Source: CBDCFT01 sp965216365 (GTDB lineage Bacteria > Pseudomonadota > Gammaproteobacteria > Arenicellales > CBDCFT01). Taken from it: 64,000 nt of DNA. Location of the stretch: assembly GCA_965216365.1 (NCBI GenBank), contig CBDCFT010000019.1, forward strand, positions 133,584 to 197,583. Reading direction: 5' to 3'. This document shows, one piece after another, positions 8,835-17,858 of the stretch; within the stretch, counting starts at the first letter, position 1, and every line of letters begins with the position of its first letter. The notes beneath the pieces are model-generated. The model saw only the letters and a list, made by a program, of their open reading frames with translations. It was not told where the DNA came from and did no database searches. The translations under genes and the position numbers were made by a program.

Positions 8835-9749
8835 CTAAAACAAACGCAGGTGTTCATGTGCTTCGAGATAAGCCGCGATAAATTCCTTGAAAGCAGCTTG
8901 GGCTTTGCGCGTCATGTCACCACCCCCGTTGGGAAACTCGACTGTATCACCGTTCTCAAGCCGAATGGATTTGACCGGCATGATTTCTCGTGTGGCGCTG
9001 GAAACAAAACATTCCGTCGCGCCGGTAATCTCATCACCGCGAACACTACGCTCATAGCTGACCACGCCGCGATCTTTCAACGCTTCGTGCAACGCCCGTT
9101 TGGTGAGACCTTTTAAATTACCCGACCCAGGTGTAACCAACTCATCATTGATGACAAACCAGACATTACTGTTCGACGCTTCGGTCACATTGCCCTCGCG
9201 ATTCAATATCACGCAGTCGTCCGCGCCGTGCTCGCGCGCCTCCGTCAAAGCCAGAATATTATTCAGATAATTACCGCCTTTAATGTTGGGATCAAGCGAG
9301 TTCACCGGGTTACGGCGTGTTTTGGGAATCGCCATGCTCATGCCGACCGAATAAAATTCTTCGTTCCAGGGCGGCAACTCTTTTACGATAATCACGTAAC
9401 GGGTCTGCAAATCCGGACTCGGATACAAATCAATCTTGCCTTCGCCGCGGGTGATTTGATAACGCACGTAAACATCGGAACCCTGCCCGGTGACACTGGC
9501 TTTAACCGTGCGCCGAATTTCATCGGTCAACTCGTCGCGCGATTGTTTGATATTCATACTGATGAGTTGCGCAGAATTTTCCAGCCGGTCAAAATGCTCA
9601 TCGTAGAACAACGGCACGCCTATGTAAGTACGAAACACTTCATAAACAGAGTCACCGTACAAAAAGCCGCGATCCAACACAGGAATTCTGGCATCTTCCG
9701 TTGGCGTGATCGTGCCGTCGATATTGGTCATACTGGTTACCGTGCTCAT
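8835..9749 (-). CDS. Class IV PLP aminotransferase (D-amino-acid or branched-chain type)
   Basis: A 304-residue fold-type IV aminotransferase. K157 in IKGGNYLNN is the PLP lysine; FLYGDSVYEVFRTY and NVTEASNSNVWFV are family signatures. Members include branched-chain, D-alanine and aminodeoxychorismate enzymes, which sequence alone separates poorly. Position next to ddl and divergent from dgcN/dgcA makes a D-amino-acid transaminase (D-Ala + 2-oxoglutarate to pyruvate + D-Glu) attractive, but this is inference from context. The 85-base gap to dgcN would hold both divergent promoters. Confidence 0.85.
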   Translation of the reverse strand: MSTVTSMTNIDGTITPTEDARIPVLDRGFLYGDSVYEVFRTYIGVPLFYDEHFDRLENSAQLISMNIKQSRDELTDEIRRTVKASVTGQGSDVYVRYQITRGEGKIDLYPSPDLQTRYVIIVKELPPWNEEFYSVGMSMAIPKTRRNPVNSLDPNIKGGNYLNNILALTEAREHGADDCVILNREGNVTEASNSNVWFVINDELVTPGSGNLKGLTKRALHEALKDRGVVSYERSVRGDEITGATECFVSSATREIMPVKSIRLENGDTVEFPNGGGDMTRKAQAAFKEFIAAYLEAHEHLRLF

Positions 9750-9834
9750 ACCGTTTTTACTCCGTGCTTCTTTAGTCAGGCTTACTATTCTATTTGTGCA
9801 TATCTAGTATATAGTTCCAGTCTTGGGAAACAAA

Positions 9835-10845
9835 ATGAATATCAAAAAACCTTATCTTTTATTTCTTGGTGATGCGCGCGATGCATTGGCAGCGAAAACC
9901 GCCATTGGTGTGCACTATTGGCGACCTGACGATTGCGTCGGTCAACTGCGACTCGACGATTGCAATGCAAAACTCGACTTACCCGAGCTGTCGATTAGCG
10001 AAGCTGTTGAACGTGGTGCGCAAACATTATTGATTGGCGTGGCGAATCGTGGTGGCGTGATATCCGACGCCTGGCAAAACACGTTGGTCAAAGCCATAGG
10101 GAATGGAATGGACATTGCAAGCGGTTTGCACATGCAATTAAATGAACTCGATAAAGTAACGCAAGCCGCAGAAAAATATAGCAGACAACTTCACGACGTG
10201 CGCCACCCTAAAGGCCCCTTTCCAGTCGGTAACGGTGAACCACGACCCGGCCAGCGTTTATTGACAGTGGGCACCGATTGTTCGGTCGGGAAAATGTACA
10301 CGTCGCTGGCTATTGAAAAAGAATTGAAAACACACGGTATACCGGTCGATTTTCGGGCGACTGGCCAGACAGGAATTCTCATCGATGGGCGGGGTATTTC
10401 CGTCGACGGTGTGATTTCCGATTTTATTTCCGGAGCAATCGAGCAACTGTGTCCAGCCAATGATGCCGAACATTGGGATATTGTCGAAGGCCAGGGTTCA
10501 TTGTTTCATCCGTCGTTTGCCGGCGTGAGTCTTGGCTTGCTACACGGCGCGCAACCGGATTTACTAGTCTTGTGCCATGAACCCACTCGCACAAATATGC
10601 GCGGTCTACCCAAACAACCGCTGCCGACCGTGAGCGATTGTATGGCGGCGAATATTGATGCCGCCCGTTTGGTCAGTCCAAATGTAAAATTCATCGGCAT
10701 GAGTATCAATACAAGTGGTTTGTCAAACTCGGATGCAGAATTCTTTTTAAAACAATCCGAAGACGACTTGCAATTGCCTTGCGTCGATCCCGTGCGAACC
10801 GGTGTTGTCGCAATAGTGGATAAGATGCTAGATGCGGCAAGTTAA
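9835..10845 (+). CDS. dgcN: DUF1611 family protein, probable D-glutamate N-acetyltransferase DgcN
   Basis: A 336-residue protein of the DUF1611 family. It has an N-terminal alpha/beta domain and a C-terminal P-loop-like domain with GTDCSVGK (146-153), then VDFRATGQTGILIDGRG and WDIVEGQGSLFHPS. The pairing with an enolase-superfamily epimerase (overlap 14 bases) matches the DgcN-DgcA pair described in marine proteobacteria, in which D-Glu is N-acetylated and then racemised. I start at ATG 9835 rather than a TTG 12 bases upstream. Before that work the family was considered to have unknown function. Confidence 0.8.
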   Translation: MNIKKPYLLFLGDARDALAAKTAIGVHYWRPDDCVGQLRLDDCNAKLDLPELSISEAVERGAQTLLIGVANRGGVISDAWQNTLVKAIGNGMDIASGLHMQLNELDKVTQAAEKYSRQLHDVRHPKGPFPVGNGEPRPGQRLLTVGTDCSVGKMYTSLAIEKELKTHGIPVDFRATGQTGILIDGRGISVDGVISDFISGAIEQLCPANDAEHWDIVEGQGSLFHPSFAGVSLGLLHGAQPDLLVLCHEPTRTNMRGLPKQPLPTVSDCMAANIDAARLVSPNVKFIGMSINTSGLSNSDAEFFLKQSEDDLQLPCVDPVRTGVVAIVDKMLDAAS

Positions 10846-11812
10846 AGTTTGTGCGCAAACTTGGCCCCTGCGCGAAGCATTTACCATTTCACGGGGGACT
10901 AAAACCGAAGCAAAAGTTATTGTCGTCGAAATAGAAGAAAATAAATTGACAGGACGCGGCGAATGCGTACCCTATGCCCGCTATGACGAAACCCTCGCCA
11001 ACGTCCAAAAACAAATCGAGTCAACTGCGCCGTTAGTTGAAGAAGGCATTACCCGCGACGAACTACCGACCAAGCTCGACGCGGGTGCCGCACGCAATGC
11101 AATCGATTGCGCGCTGTGGGATTTAGAGGCGAAACTCAACGGACAACGTGCGTGGGATATTGCGGAAATACCGCAACCTGATCCTGCAATTACAGCTTAC
11201 ACTTTAAGCCTGGGTACGCCTGACGCGATGGGAGCTGCGGCCAGGCAAAATTCTCATCGTCCACTGTTAAAACTAAAACTCGATGACGAACAAATTGTCG
11301 AACGCGTACAGGCTGTGCACGGGTCAGCACCCGACACAGCGTTGATTGTAGACGCCAACGAAGCATGGAGCATCGAGTTACTCGAAAAAGTCGTTTCGGA
11401 GTTACATGGATTAGGCGTAAGAATGATTGAACAACCCCTGCCCGCTGATTCCGACGAACCGCTGCGATCATTCAATTCCATAGTACCGCTGGCGGCGGAC
11501 GAATCCTGTCATACGACACTCGACTTTGACGAGTTGCCGGACAAATACGACGTGATCAATATCAAACTGGACAAGACCGGCGGCCTCACGGAGGCATTGA
11601 AGCTACGCCAGATGGCAATAGATGCAAACATGCAATGGATGGTGGGCTGCATGATTGGCACATCGCTGGGTATGGCACCCGCGACACTATTAAATGACGG
11701 CGCGTCATTCGTTGATCTTGACGGACCGTTATTGTTGGAGAAGGACCGGGGACCTGGATTGAACTTTGATAACAACCGGGTTCACCCACCTGCCACGACG
11801 CTCTGGGGTTAA
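10832..11812 (+). CDS. dgcA: Enolase-superfamily racemase, probable N-acetyl-D-glutamate racemase DgcA
   Basis: A 326-residue member of the dipeptide-epimerase/muconate-lactonising branch. It has the KLK motif (147-149), metal ligands D174 (IVDAN), E200 (MIEQPLP) and D223 (AADES), and a lysine in NIKLDKTGG (245-248) for the second face of the active site. Two lysines on opposite faces fit a 1,1-proton-transfer racemase. It overlaps dgcN by 14 bases, so translation is probably coupled. An L-Ala-D/L-Glu epimerase acting on murein peptides is the main alternative, and would also handle D-Glu. Confidence 0.8.
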   Translation: MRQVKVCAQTWPLREAFTISRGTKTEAKVIVVEIEENKLTGRGECVPYARYDETLANVQKQIESTAPLVEEGITRDELPTKLDAGAARNAIDCALWDLEAKLNGQRAWDIAEIPQPDPAITAYTLSLGTPDAMGAAARQNSHRPLLKLKLDDEQIVERVQAVHGSAPDTALIVDANEAWSIELLEKVVSELHGLGVRMIEQPLPADSDEPLRSFNSIVPLAADESCHTTLDFDELPDKYDVINIKLDKTGGLTEALKLRQMAIDANMQWMVGCMIGTSLGMAPATLLNDGASFVDLDGPLLLEKDRGPGLNFDNNRVHPPATTLWG

Positions 11813-11884
11813 CATAAATTTCAACCTCAATTAGTTCTACCAATACATCTTATTGACGCGAAATCCTCTTCCACAGGAAAACAA

Positions 11885-12397
11885 ATGAAAGCTGACGAAC
11901 TCAAATCACTGCAAGCACCACTAAAACAACAATACCGGGACCAACCCGATTCCGCTGGCATAACTTTACGCGCCCAGGGTCGTATCGGTGACGGTGTGAC
12001 CTGCAAAGTTGATACCGGCAAAGGCTTGGTCAGTGCAGGTTTACATCCGGGAACTGGTGGCGATGGCTTGTCTGCCTGCTCCGGCGACATGTTGCTGGAA
12101 GCCCTTGTCGCCTGTGCCGGCGTGACGTTGAACGCAGTCGCGACTGCCATCGGCGTTGAATTACGCGATGCGACTGTACATGCCGAAGGCGATCTCGACT
12201 TCCGCGGAACACTCGGAGTAGATAAAGAAACACCCGTAGGGTTCAAACAGATTCGATTGCGTTTCGATCTAGATACCGATGCCGATCAAGAACAGCTCGC
12301 TACGCTACTAAAATTAACCGAACGCTACTGTGTCGTCTATCAAACCTTAAACAATGCGCCGCCGACAGAGATTTCGCAAAGTTCCACCGCCCAGTGA
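11885..12397 (+). CDS. OsmC/Ohr-family thiol peroxidase-like protein
   Basis: A 170-residue protein with the two family cysteines: C77 in LLEALVACAGVTLNA and C149 in TERYCVVYQTL. OsmC/Ohr proteins reduce organic hydroperoxides through these residues in the cytosol. The N-terminal extension (about 30 residues) and central GGDGLSACSGDM fit the broader OsmC-like family rather than canonical Ohr (~140 residues). It follows dgcA by 72 bases and could be cotranscribed. The physiological oxidant is unknown. Confidence 0.85.
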   Translation: MKADELKSLQAPLKQQYRDQPDSAGITLRAQGRIGDGVTCKVDTGKGLVSAGLHPGTGGDGLSACSGDMLLEALVACAGVTLNAVATAIGVELRDATVHAEGDLDFRGTLGVDKETPVGFKQIRLRFDLDTDADQEQLATLLKLTERYCVVYQTLNNAPPTEISQSSTAQ

Positions 12398-12653
12398 ATC
12401 CGCCTGCACGGCGAACACCGTAAAATTACAATATGAATAGAAGGCCTACGACTAATTACCAGCACAAATCTCGGTGACCACACGCCGTTCAACTCATACA
12501 TCGTTATTCAATAACGACACACAGTGCTGTACTTACCCATCATCAACAATCACGTATTCGCATAAAATACCAGTTGTAATGGTATGTTATTGTTGGATTT
12601 ATTTACATTAAGAGTATTCTACAAATGATAAAAAGCCGACCAATTCGATTGCA

Positions 12654-12704
12654 GGATATACAGCAACATGCTGTGTTAAAACACAGCAATGTGCTGTCTA
12701 CTCA
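12654..12704 (+). repeat. 51-bp palindromic repeat, copy 1, at 5' edge of a gene cassette
   Basis: This 51-bp stretch is identical to the reverse complement of 41148-41198. Its core folds as an 8-bp stem (GCTGTGTT/AACACAGC), a 4-base internal loop and a 6-bp outer stem (ACAGCA/TGCTGT), spanning 12660-12697. Both copies run directly into TGTTA, the start of a GTTRRRY-like cassette junction, and each is followed by a single gene reading away from it. The remaining part of the 346-base gap (12398-12653) is AT-rich with no gene I can support. Confidence 0.85.
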
Positions 12705-12743
12705 GTGTTATGTGTCATTAACCCGATATAGGTAATCAAGCGC

Positions 12744-13709
12744 GTGGAACCCAGCGAACGATATTTGGGCTACCTAAAGTACGGTGGCGAAATGGTTGAA
12801 GAGGGATTCATGGACGCCAGACAATCCGCGCAGGCATTGCTGGGCTTTGATGAAGCGATAAGATTTTTCGTATCTCAACAGGTTCCGGAACTGAAAGGCC
12901 AGGATTTCGAGTTTCCAGTAAGAGTTAGAAAGGGTACTTGGGAAATCGTAATCCCGGAGCTTATCGATCTTATTAAAGTAGGTGGCAGCGTAGTTGTTAC
13001 AGCCTACGGAATGAAAGCTGCCCAAAAGATGGCTGAGAAAGATTTTGAGGGTATTGGTCTTAAAGACCTACTTCAGAAATCTCTACTTGCCATGCAGTGG
13101 GTAATAAAGATTGGAAAGCACCTAGGGGACCTTACCCTTAAGACGTTCAAAGATGTGAAGTTTAAAGACGGTAACAATCTAGTAGGTATACGGAACTCAG
13201 AAGGCGAATATTTATATATACCTAAAGAATACCTCGATATGTACGTGGCGACGAACCCAAGGCTACTTAAAAAGATGTCCGAGTTGATAGAGGAAGAAAG
13301 AACTTTATCTATCGGCGTATTTCAGAACGGTGAACTTACAGAAGAGACCGTAACCAGGAAGTATCGAAGAATATTTACGTTCGAAGAGGAGGAACAGGCA
13401 GATGTTCTATTTCCAGAACTAAAACACGGACAGAAAGTCGTGCTCGAAGGCGAGGTAACTAGAGGAAACGAAATGTCCAATACTATCGGATTCAGTTACC
13501 AAGGACATATTCTTACCTGTACTCCCGAATCGGGCAGCATAGTTCGGTTTAAGAAATCACTGTTTTTGAAATGTCGAATACACGGCCTAATATCGCGCCT
13601 AGACGAAAAAGGTTCATTGCTCGCTAAGCGGCCAAAAATTATATTCAGCAACATTGAACCGCTAGAAGCTGATCCTAGTCAGCAAGTTCTTTTTGAGGAT
13701 GACACATAA
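12744..13709 (+). CDS. Unrecognised 321-residue cassette-borne protein
   Basis: A soluble 321-residue protein starting at GTG 12744 (MEPSERYLGYLKYGGEMVEEG). The N-terminus looks like a type often seen in accessory proteins, with a conserved Y-x-G-G turn, followed by a helical segment with a semi-hydrophobic stretch (IPELIDLIKVGGSVVVTAYG, about 71-90), a basic middle part and a beta-rich C-terminal third. I do not recognise the family. The stop codon lies within the first conserved end (ACATAAC) of the attC-like site, as in integron cassettes. Codon use is visibly more A/T-rich than in the flanking osmC and IorAB genes. A later ATG at 12793 is a weaker start. Confidence 0.75.
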   Translation: MEPSERYLGYLKYGGEMVEEGFMDARQSAQALLGFDEAIRFFVSQQVPELKGQDFEFPVRVRKGTWEIVIPELIDLIKVGGSVVVTAYGMKAAQKMAEKDFEGIGLKDLLQKSLLAMQWVIKIGKHLGDLTLKTFKDVKFKDGNNLVGIRNSEGEYLYIPKEYLDMYVATNPRLLKKMSELIEEERTLSIGVFQNGELTEETVTRKYRRIFTFEEEEQADVLFPELKHGQKVVLEGEVTRGNEMSNTIGFSYQGHILTCTPESGSIVRFKKSLFLKCRIHGLISRLDEKGSLLAKRPKIIFSNIEPLEADPSQQVLFEDDT

Positions 13710-13800
13710 CCACTCGCTCAACCTGACGCTACTCGCGGCGCGCTTCAAAATTATCGCACCGCTCGTTAAAAGCGCGCGCAGGTTGGCTTCAACGTTAGTA
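13704..13800 (+). other. attC-like integron recombination site
   Basis: The segment opens with ACATAAC, which includes the stop codon of the preceding gene, and closes with GTTAGTA. Inside, CAACCTG (after GCT) and CAGGTTGGC (before TTCAAC) pair as the inner boxes, and GCGCGCTT pairs with AAGCGCGC. Length 97 bp falls in the attC range. The last base pattern departs from the ideal GTTRRRY, so it may be partly eroded. Confidence 0.65.
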
Positions 13801-13810
13801 AGCGTAGCCT

Positions 13811-13999
13811 GGATTAGCGAAGCGTAATCCGGGTCATATAATGCGCGAGGACGCGCACCGAGTTTGCGGTGTAATACGCGACGCTATTGCACCCCACACC
13901 CACACAAGGCGCACCCCGCGGCAACTTTTCCTGTAGGAGCGACCTTGGTCGCGAATAAGTTATCCTTAAGTGATAATCGCGAGCAAGCTCGCTCTTACA
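13811..13999. repeat. Small palindrome and REP doublet (REPIN-like)
   Basis: In the 513-base gap before IorAB, 13811-13830 is a hairpin GGATTA...TAATCC of a kind seen dispersed in many gammaproteobacteria. Two REP units then lie in inverted orientation at 13932-13955 (TGTAGGAGCGACCTTGGTCG) and 13975-13999 (reverse complement TGTAAGAGCGAGCTTGCTCG), 19 bases apart. Each is palindromic around GAGC/GCTC. Inverted pairs like this are mobilised in trans by RAYT transposases; none is in the window. Confidence 0.75.
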
Positions 14000-14075
14000 A
14001 TAATGCGCTCTGGGGAACACGTTAAACCCAACCGGCACTCAATATTTTACACCCCCATCCCAACCTTCCCCCAAG

Positions 14076-14151
14076 GGGGGAAGGAGTATATTGCTTGCCC
14101 CAGAGGGGGAAGGAGTATATTGTTTCTCTCATAGGGGGAAGGGGTATATTG
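14076..14151. repeat. Three tandem 29-bp repeats
   Basis: GGGGGAAGGAGTATATTG recurs at 14076, 14105 and 14134 (third copy with one A to G change), each followed by a variable 11-base stretch, giving an exact 29-bp period. The unit contains a possible Shine-Dalgarno string but no coding frame follows. It lies in the untranslated gap beyond the 3' end of IorAB. Confidence 0.8.
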
Positions 14152-14222
14152 ATTCGCCGCCTCACACCTCCCAATAACCTGGGCTTTCTAAATGCAGATT
14201 ACTGACGGCTAATAATCACATT

Positions 14223-17200
14223 TTATGCCGCTTGCCTTGGTTCTTCCGGGTTTTCGTACATTGATAACAGTTCAGCAAGGCGTTCTTTGTAACACCGCAC
14301 GCTTTCTTCTTTGATATGCCCATATCCGCGCACTTGCATGGCGAGTTCGGCTATTTCGATAGCCAGAGCATGGTTATTGTGGCTTAGCGCCGCAAGCAGT
14401 GTATGAATTGTTTTTTCGAATTCTTTTATCAGTGCGCGCTCTTGTTTGCGTTCATCGCTGTAACCGAAAACATCGAATGGTGTACCGCGCAATGATTTAA
14501 GTTTTGCCAGAACTTTAAACGCCTTGAACATCCACGGGCCGTATTCGCGTTTTAACAAGTGTCCAGAAACAGGATCGCGTTTGGCGAATAATGGCGGAGC
14601 AAGATTAAATCCAATGCGAACGTCGCCCTCGAACATTTCATTTACCTGTTTTTCAAAACTGCCATTCGTATACAAACGCGCTACTTCATATTCGTCTTTA
14701 TAAGCCATCAACTTGAAGTAGCTTTTGGCCACCGCCTCCGTCAAGCCATTCATGCCTTTGGCCTTGTCCTGTTCCGCCGCCGCTACTTTCTCGACCAATT
14801 TTCGGTAGCGTTTTGCATAGCGCTTGTTTTGATACTGAGTTAAAAATTCCGCACGGGTTTCAATCGTCGTTTCAGATGTTATGACGCCCTCTGTTGCCGA
14901 ATCAACCGGTTTCGCTATTTCAGATACAGCTTTTAGATCGTATGCCGCACGGCGCCCCCATAAAAATGCCTGCCGGTTAAAGTCGATGCGCACACCGTTT
15001 AACTCAATCGCGCGATCAATGGACTCGGCGCTCAAGGGCAGCAACCCCTTTTGGTAAGCGAAACCAACCATAAATAGATTACTGGCGATGGAATCGCCCA
15101 GAATGCGGGTGGCCAGATCAGTAGCGTCCAGAAAATTTGTTTTGCTCCTCCCCACTGCATCCTGAATCGCGCGCTCAATGTCATTCTGCGGGAAAGCCAT
15201 ATCGGGATCGCGAATAAATTGCGCGGTGGTGGATTGGTGGCTATTGATAATTGCATGGGACACGTCCTTGTCCAGTTTGCTCAACGCTTCAAAACCGGAA
15301 GCAACAACTGAATCACAACCCAACAGCAAATCCGCACCGCCGGCGGCAATTCTCACAGCTTGTATGTCTTCAGGATTGTTCGCGATGCGCACATGACTGG
15401 TGACCGCTCCGTATTTCTGCGCAAGACCGGTCATGTCCAGCACGGACACACCCTTGCCTTCCATATGTGCGGCGATACCCAGCAACGCACCGATGGTCAC
15501 CACGCCCGTTCCGCCAATACCTGTAACAATGATTCCGTAAGGCGACTCGGTGCTTGCGACTTCGGGTTCCGGCAACTCGGGAAAATCGAATTCCTGATGA
15601 CGGGATTTCGGTTTACGCAATTCACCACCATAGACGGTGACAAAGCTCGGGCAAAAACCTTTAAGACAACTGAAATCTTTATTACACGATGATTGATCGA
15701 TTGCACGTTTGCGCCCGAATTCGGTTTCTACCGGCATTACCGATAAGCAGTTGGACTGAATGCTGCAATCGCCGCAACCTTCACAAACCAGTTCGTTAAT
15801 AAGGACCCGTTTGGCGGGATCTTCCATCAACCCGCGTTTACGGCGGCGACGTTTTTCGGTAGCGCAGGTTTGATCGTAGATAATGACCGTAACACCCTCC
15901 GCTTCGCGAAACTCGCGCTGAATCTGCTCCAGTTCATCGCGGTGATGAATAGTCGTACCAAGTGAAAACACAGACCGATCGGTATATTTTTCCGGCTCAT
16001 CGGAAACGATAGCGATGCGACGTACGCCTTCCCCATAAAGCTGGTGGCTGATTTGCGGTACGCTCAAGGAGCCATCCACCGGTTGGCCACCCGTCATGGC
16101 CACTGCATCGTTGTATAAAATCTTATAGGTGATATTGACCTTACCCGCGATGGCCGCACGCACCGCTAACAGACCCGAATGAAAATAGGTGCCGTCACCA
16201 AGGTTCGCGAAAACGTGTTTGGTGTTACTGAATGGTGATTGGCCCACCCACGGCACGCCTTCGCCGCCCATGTGGGTATAAGTGTCGGTGCTGCGATCCA
16301 TCCATAACACCATGTAGTGGCAGCCGATCCCGGCCAGGGCACGACTGCCTTCGGGAACTTTGGTCGATGTATTGTGCGGACAACCGGAACAAAAATAAGG
16401 CTTGCGCTCGACACTGGGTTTTAACGTCGACAACGCACGCTCCTTCGCAGCGAGAAATTCGAGACGTTGTTTTATGGTTTCGCTGGTGTAAAAACGCCCG
16501 ATACGATCTGAAATAACGCGCGCAATGCGTGCGGGGGTCAGTTCGCCGATTGACGGCAAAATCCAGTCGCCCTCGTCATCGAACTTACCTAATACACGCG
16601 GGCGCACTTCGTGACGCCAGTGATAAAGTTGCTCCTTGAGCTGGTTTTCGATAACCGCACGCTTTTCTTCGACTACCAGAATTTCTTCAAGACCGGTTGC
16701 AAATTCGCGTATACCTTCGCGCTCCAGCGGCCAGGGCATGCCGACTTTATAAATGCGTATGCCGATTTCTGCAGCATGATGGTCGTCTATTCCTATATCT
16801 TCCAGGGCCTGACGCACATCGAGATAAGACTTGCCTGTAGTAATAATTCCGAATCGCGGATTAGGGCTGTCCAAAACAACTTTATTAAGGCTATTCGCGC
16901 GTGCGAACGCGAGGGCTGCGTAGAGCTTATATCGATGCAGGCGTGCTTCCTGGTCCATGGGTGGATCGGGCCAGCGTATATTCAGCCCGCTCCCCGGCAT
17001 GTCGTAGTCTTGCGGCACAACAATATTCAATCGTTCCGGATCAATATATACGGACGCAGAAGAATCGACGATTTCCGCAATGGTTTTCAGGCCAATCCAA
17101 CAACCGCTGTAACGCGACAATTCCCATCCCATGATGCCAAGGTCGAGAATTTCCTGAACACTGGAAGGATTTAAAACTGGAATACTCGCATCGATAAACG

Positions 17201-17684
17201 CGTATTCACTTTGATGGGGAAGTGTCGACGATTTGCAAGTATGGTCATCTCCCGCGGCGACCAACACGCCACCATACTGTGACGACCCCGCATTATTGGC
17301 ATGTTTAAAAACGTCGCCGCATCGGTCTACACCCGGACCCTTGCCGTACCAAAGCGAAAACACACCATCGACTTTTGCGTCATCGTACAGGTTAACCTGC
17401 TGCGTACCCCATATCGCCGTAGCGGCCAGGTCTTCGTTGATACCGGGTTGGAAATGAATCTGGTTTTTGCCGGTAAACCGGCTTGCATCCCAGAATGCCT
17501 TGTCCAGTCCCCCCAAGGGTGAACCGCGATAGCCCGATACAAAGCACCCCGTATTCAATCCGCGTGTGCGATCGCGCTGGCGCTGCATCATGGTCAAACG
17601 CACCAGCGCCTGCACGCCGTTCATGTAAACCCGGCCTTGTTCTAGTTCGTACTTGTCGTCCAGCGTTGTGGCGAGTAACGTCAT
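14223..17684 (-). CDS. Indolepyruvate ferredoxin oxidoreductase, fused IorA-IorB
   Basis: A 1153-residue fused thiamine-diphosphate oxidoreductase that decarboxylates aryl-pyruvates to aryl-acetyl-CoA with reduction of ferredoxin. The N-terminal part contains the pyrimidine-binding region and GYRGSPLGGLD; the TPP/Mg site is around GDGTYFHSG; a ferredoxin-like cluster motif is CEGCGDCSIQSNCLSV; the gamma-type domain opens with GIIVTGIGGTGVVTIGALLG. A C-terminal extension of about 200 residues is usual for the proteobacterial fusion. Length agrees with the family (about 1150-1190). It is transcribed alone; upstream 17685-17858 is an AT-rich leader. Confidence 0.93.
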   Translation of the reverse strand: MTLLATTLDDKYELEQGRVYMNGVQALVRLTMMQRQRDRTRGLNTGCFVSGYRGSPLGGLDKAFWDASRFTGKNQIHFQPGINEDLAATAIWGTQQVNLYDDAKVDGVFSLWYGKGPGVDRCGDVFKHANNAGSSQYGGVLVAAGDDHTCKSSTLPHQSEYAFIDASIPVLNPSSVQEILDLGIMGWELSRYSGCWIGLKTIAEIVDSSASVYIDPERLNIVVPQDYDMPGSGLNIRWPDPPMDQEARLHRYKLYAALAFARANSLNKVVLDSPNPRFGIITTGKSYLDVRQALEDIGIDDHHAAEIGIRIYKVGMPWPLEREGIREFATGLEEILVVEEKRAVIENQLKEQLYHWRHEVRPRVLGKFDDEGDWILPSIGELTPARIARVISDRIGRFYTSETIKQRLEFLAAKERALSTLKPSVERKPYFCSGCPHNTSTKVPEGSRALAGIGCHYMVLWMDRSTDTYTHMGGEGVPWVGQSPFSNTKHVFANLGDGTYFHSGLLAVRAAIAGKVNITYKILYNDAVAMTGGQPVDGSLSVPQISHQLYGEGVRRIAIVSDEPEKYTDRSVFSLGTTIHHRDELEQIQREFREAEGVTVIIYDQTCATEKRRRRKRGLMEDPAKRVLINELVCEGCGDCSIQSNCLSVMPVETEFGRKRAIDQSSCNKDFSCLKGFCPSFVTVYGGELRKPKSRHQEFDFPELPEPEVASTESPYGIIVTGIGGTGVVTIGALLGIAAHMEGKGVSVLDMTGLAQKYGAVTSHVRIANNPEDIQAVRIAAGGADLLLGCDSVVASGFEALSKLDKDVSHAIINSHQSTTAQFIRDPDMAFPQNDIERAIQDAVGRSKTNFLDATDLATRILGDSIASNLFMVGFAYQKGLLPLSAESIDRAIELNGVRIDFNRQAFLWGRRAAYDLKAVSEIAKPVDSATEGVITSETTIETRAEFLTQYQNKRYAKRYRKLVEKVAAAEQDKAKGMNGLTEAVAKSYFKLMAYKDEYEVARLYTNGSFEKQVNEMFEGDVRIGFNLAPPLFAKRDPVSGHLLKREYGPWMFKAFKVLAKLKSLRGTPFDVFGYSDERKQERALIKEFEKTIHTLLAALSHNNHALAIEIAELAMQVRGYGHIKEESVRCYKERLAELLSMYENPEEPRQAA

Positions 17685-17858
17685 TTAAATATCATTAGTA
17701 ACAACATTAAGTTAAGCGCTAAACCTGATATCGAACCGGAGCTTCTCATCAACCGGTGCTACAGATGCACACTATTTTAGACCATTAAATCCGGTTGAAT
17801 TCTACATTTGATATAACTTTATATTTATTCGGCAATCGTTTGATATTATTGTAATTTA

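Noticed and set aside
14076..14151. 29-bp repeats as a CRISPR array
   Set aside because: Only three units, repeat core of 18 bases with 11-base variable parts; spacers are too short and no cas genes are near.
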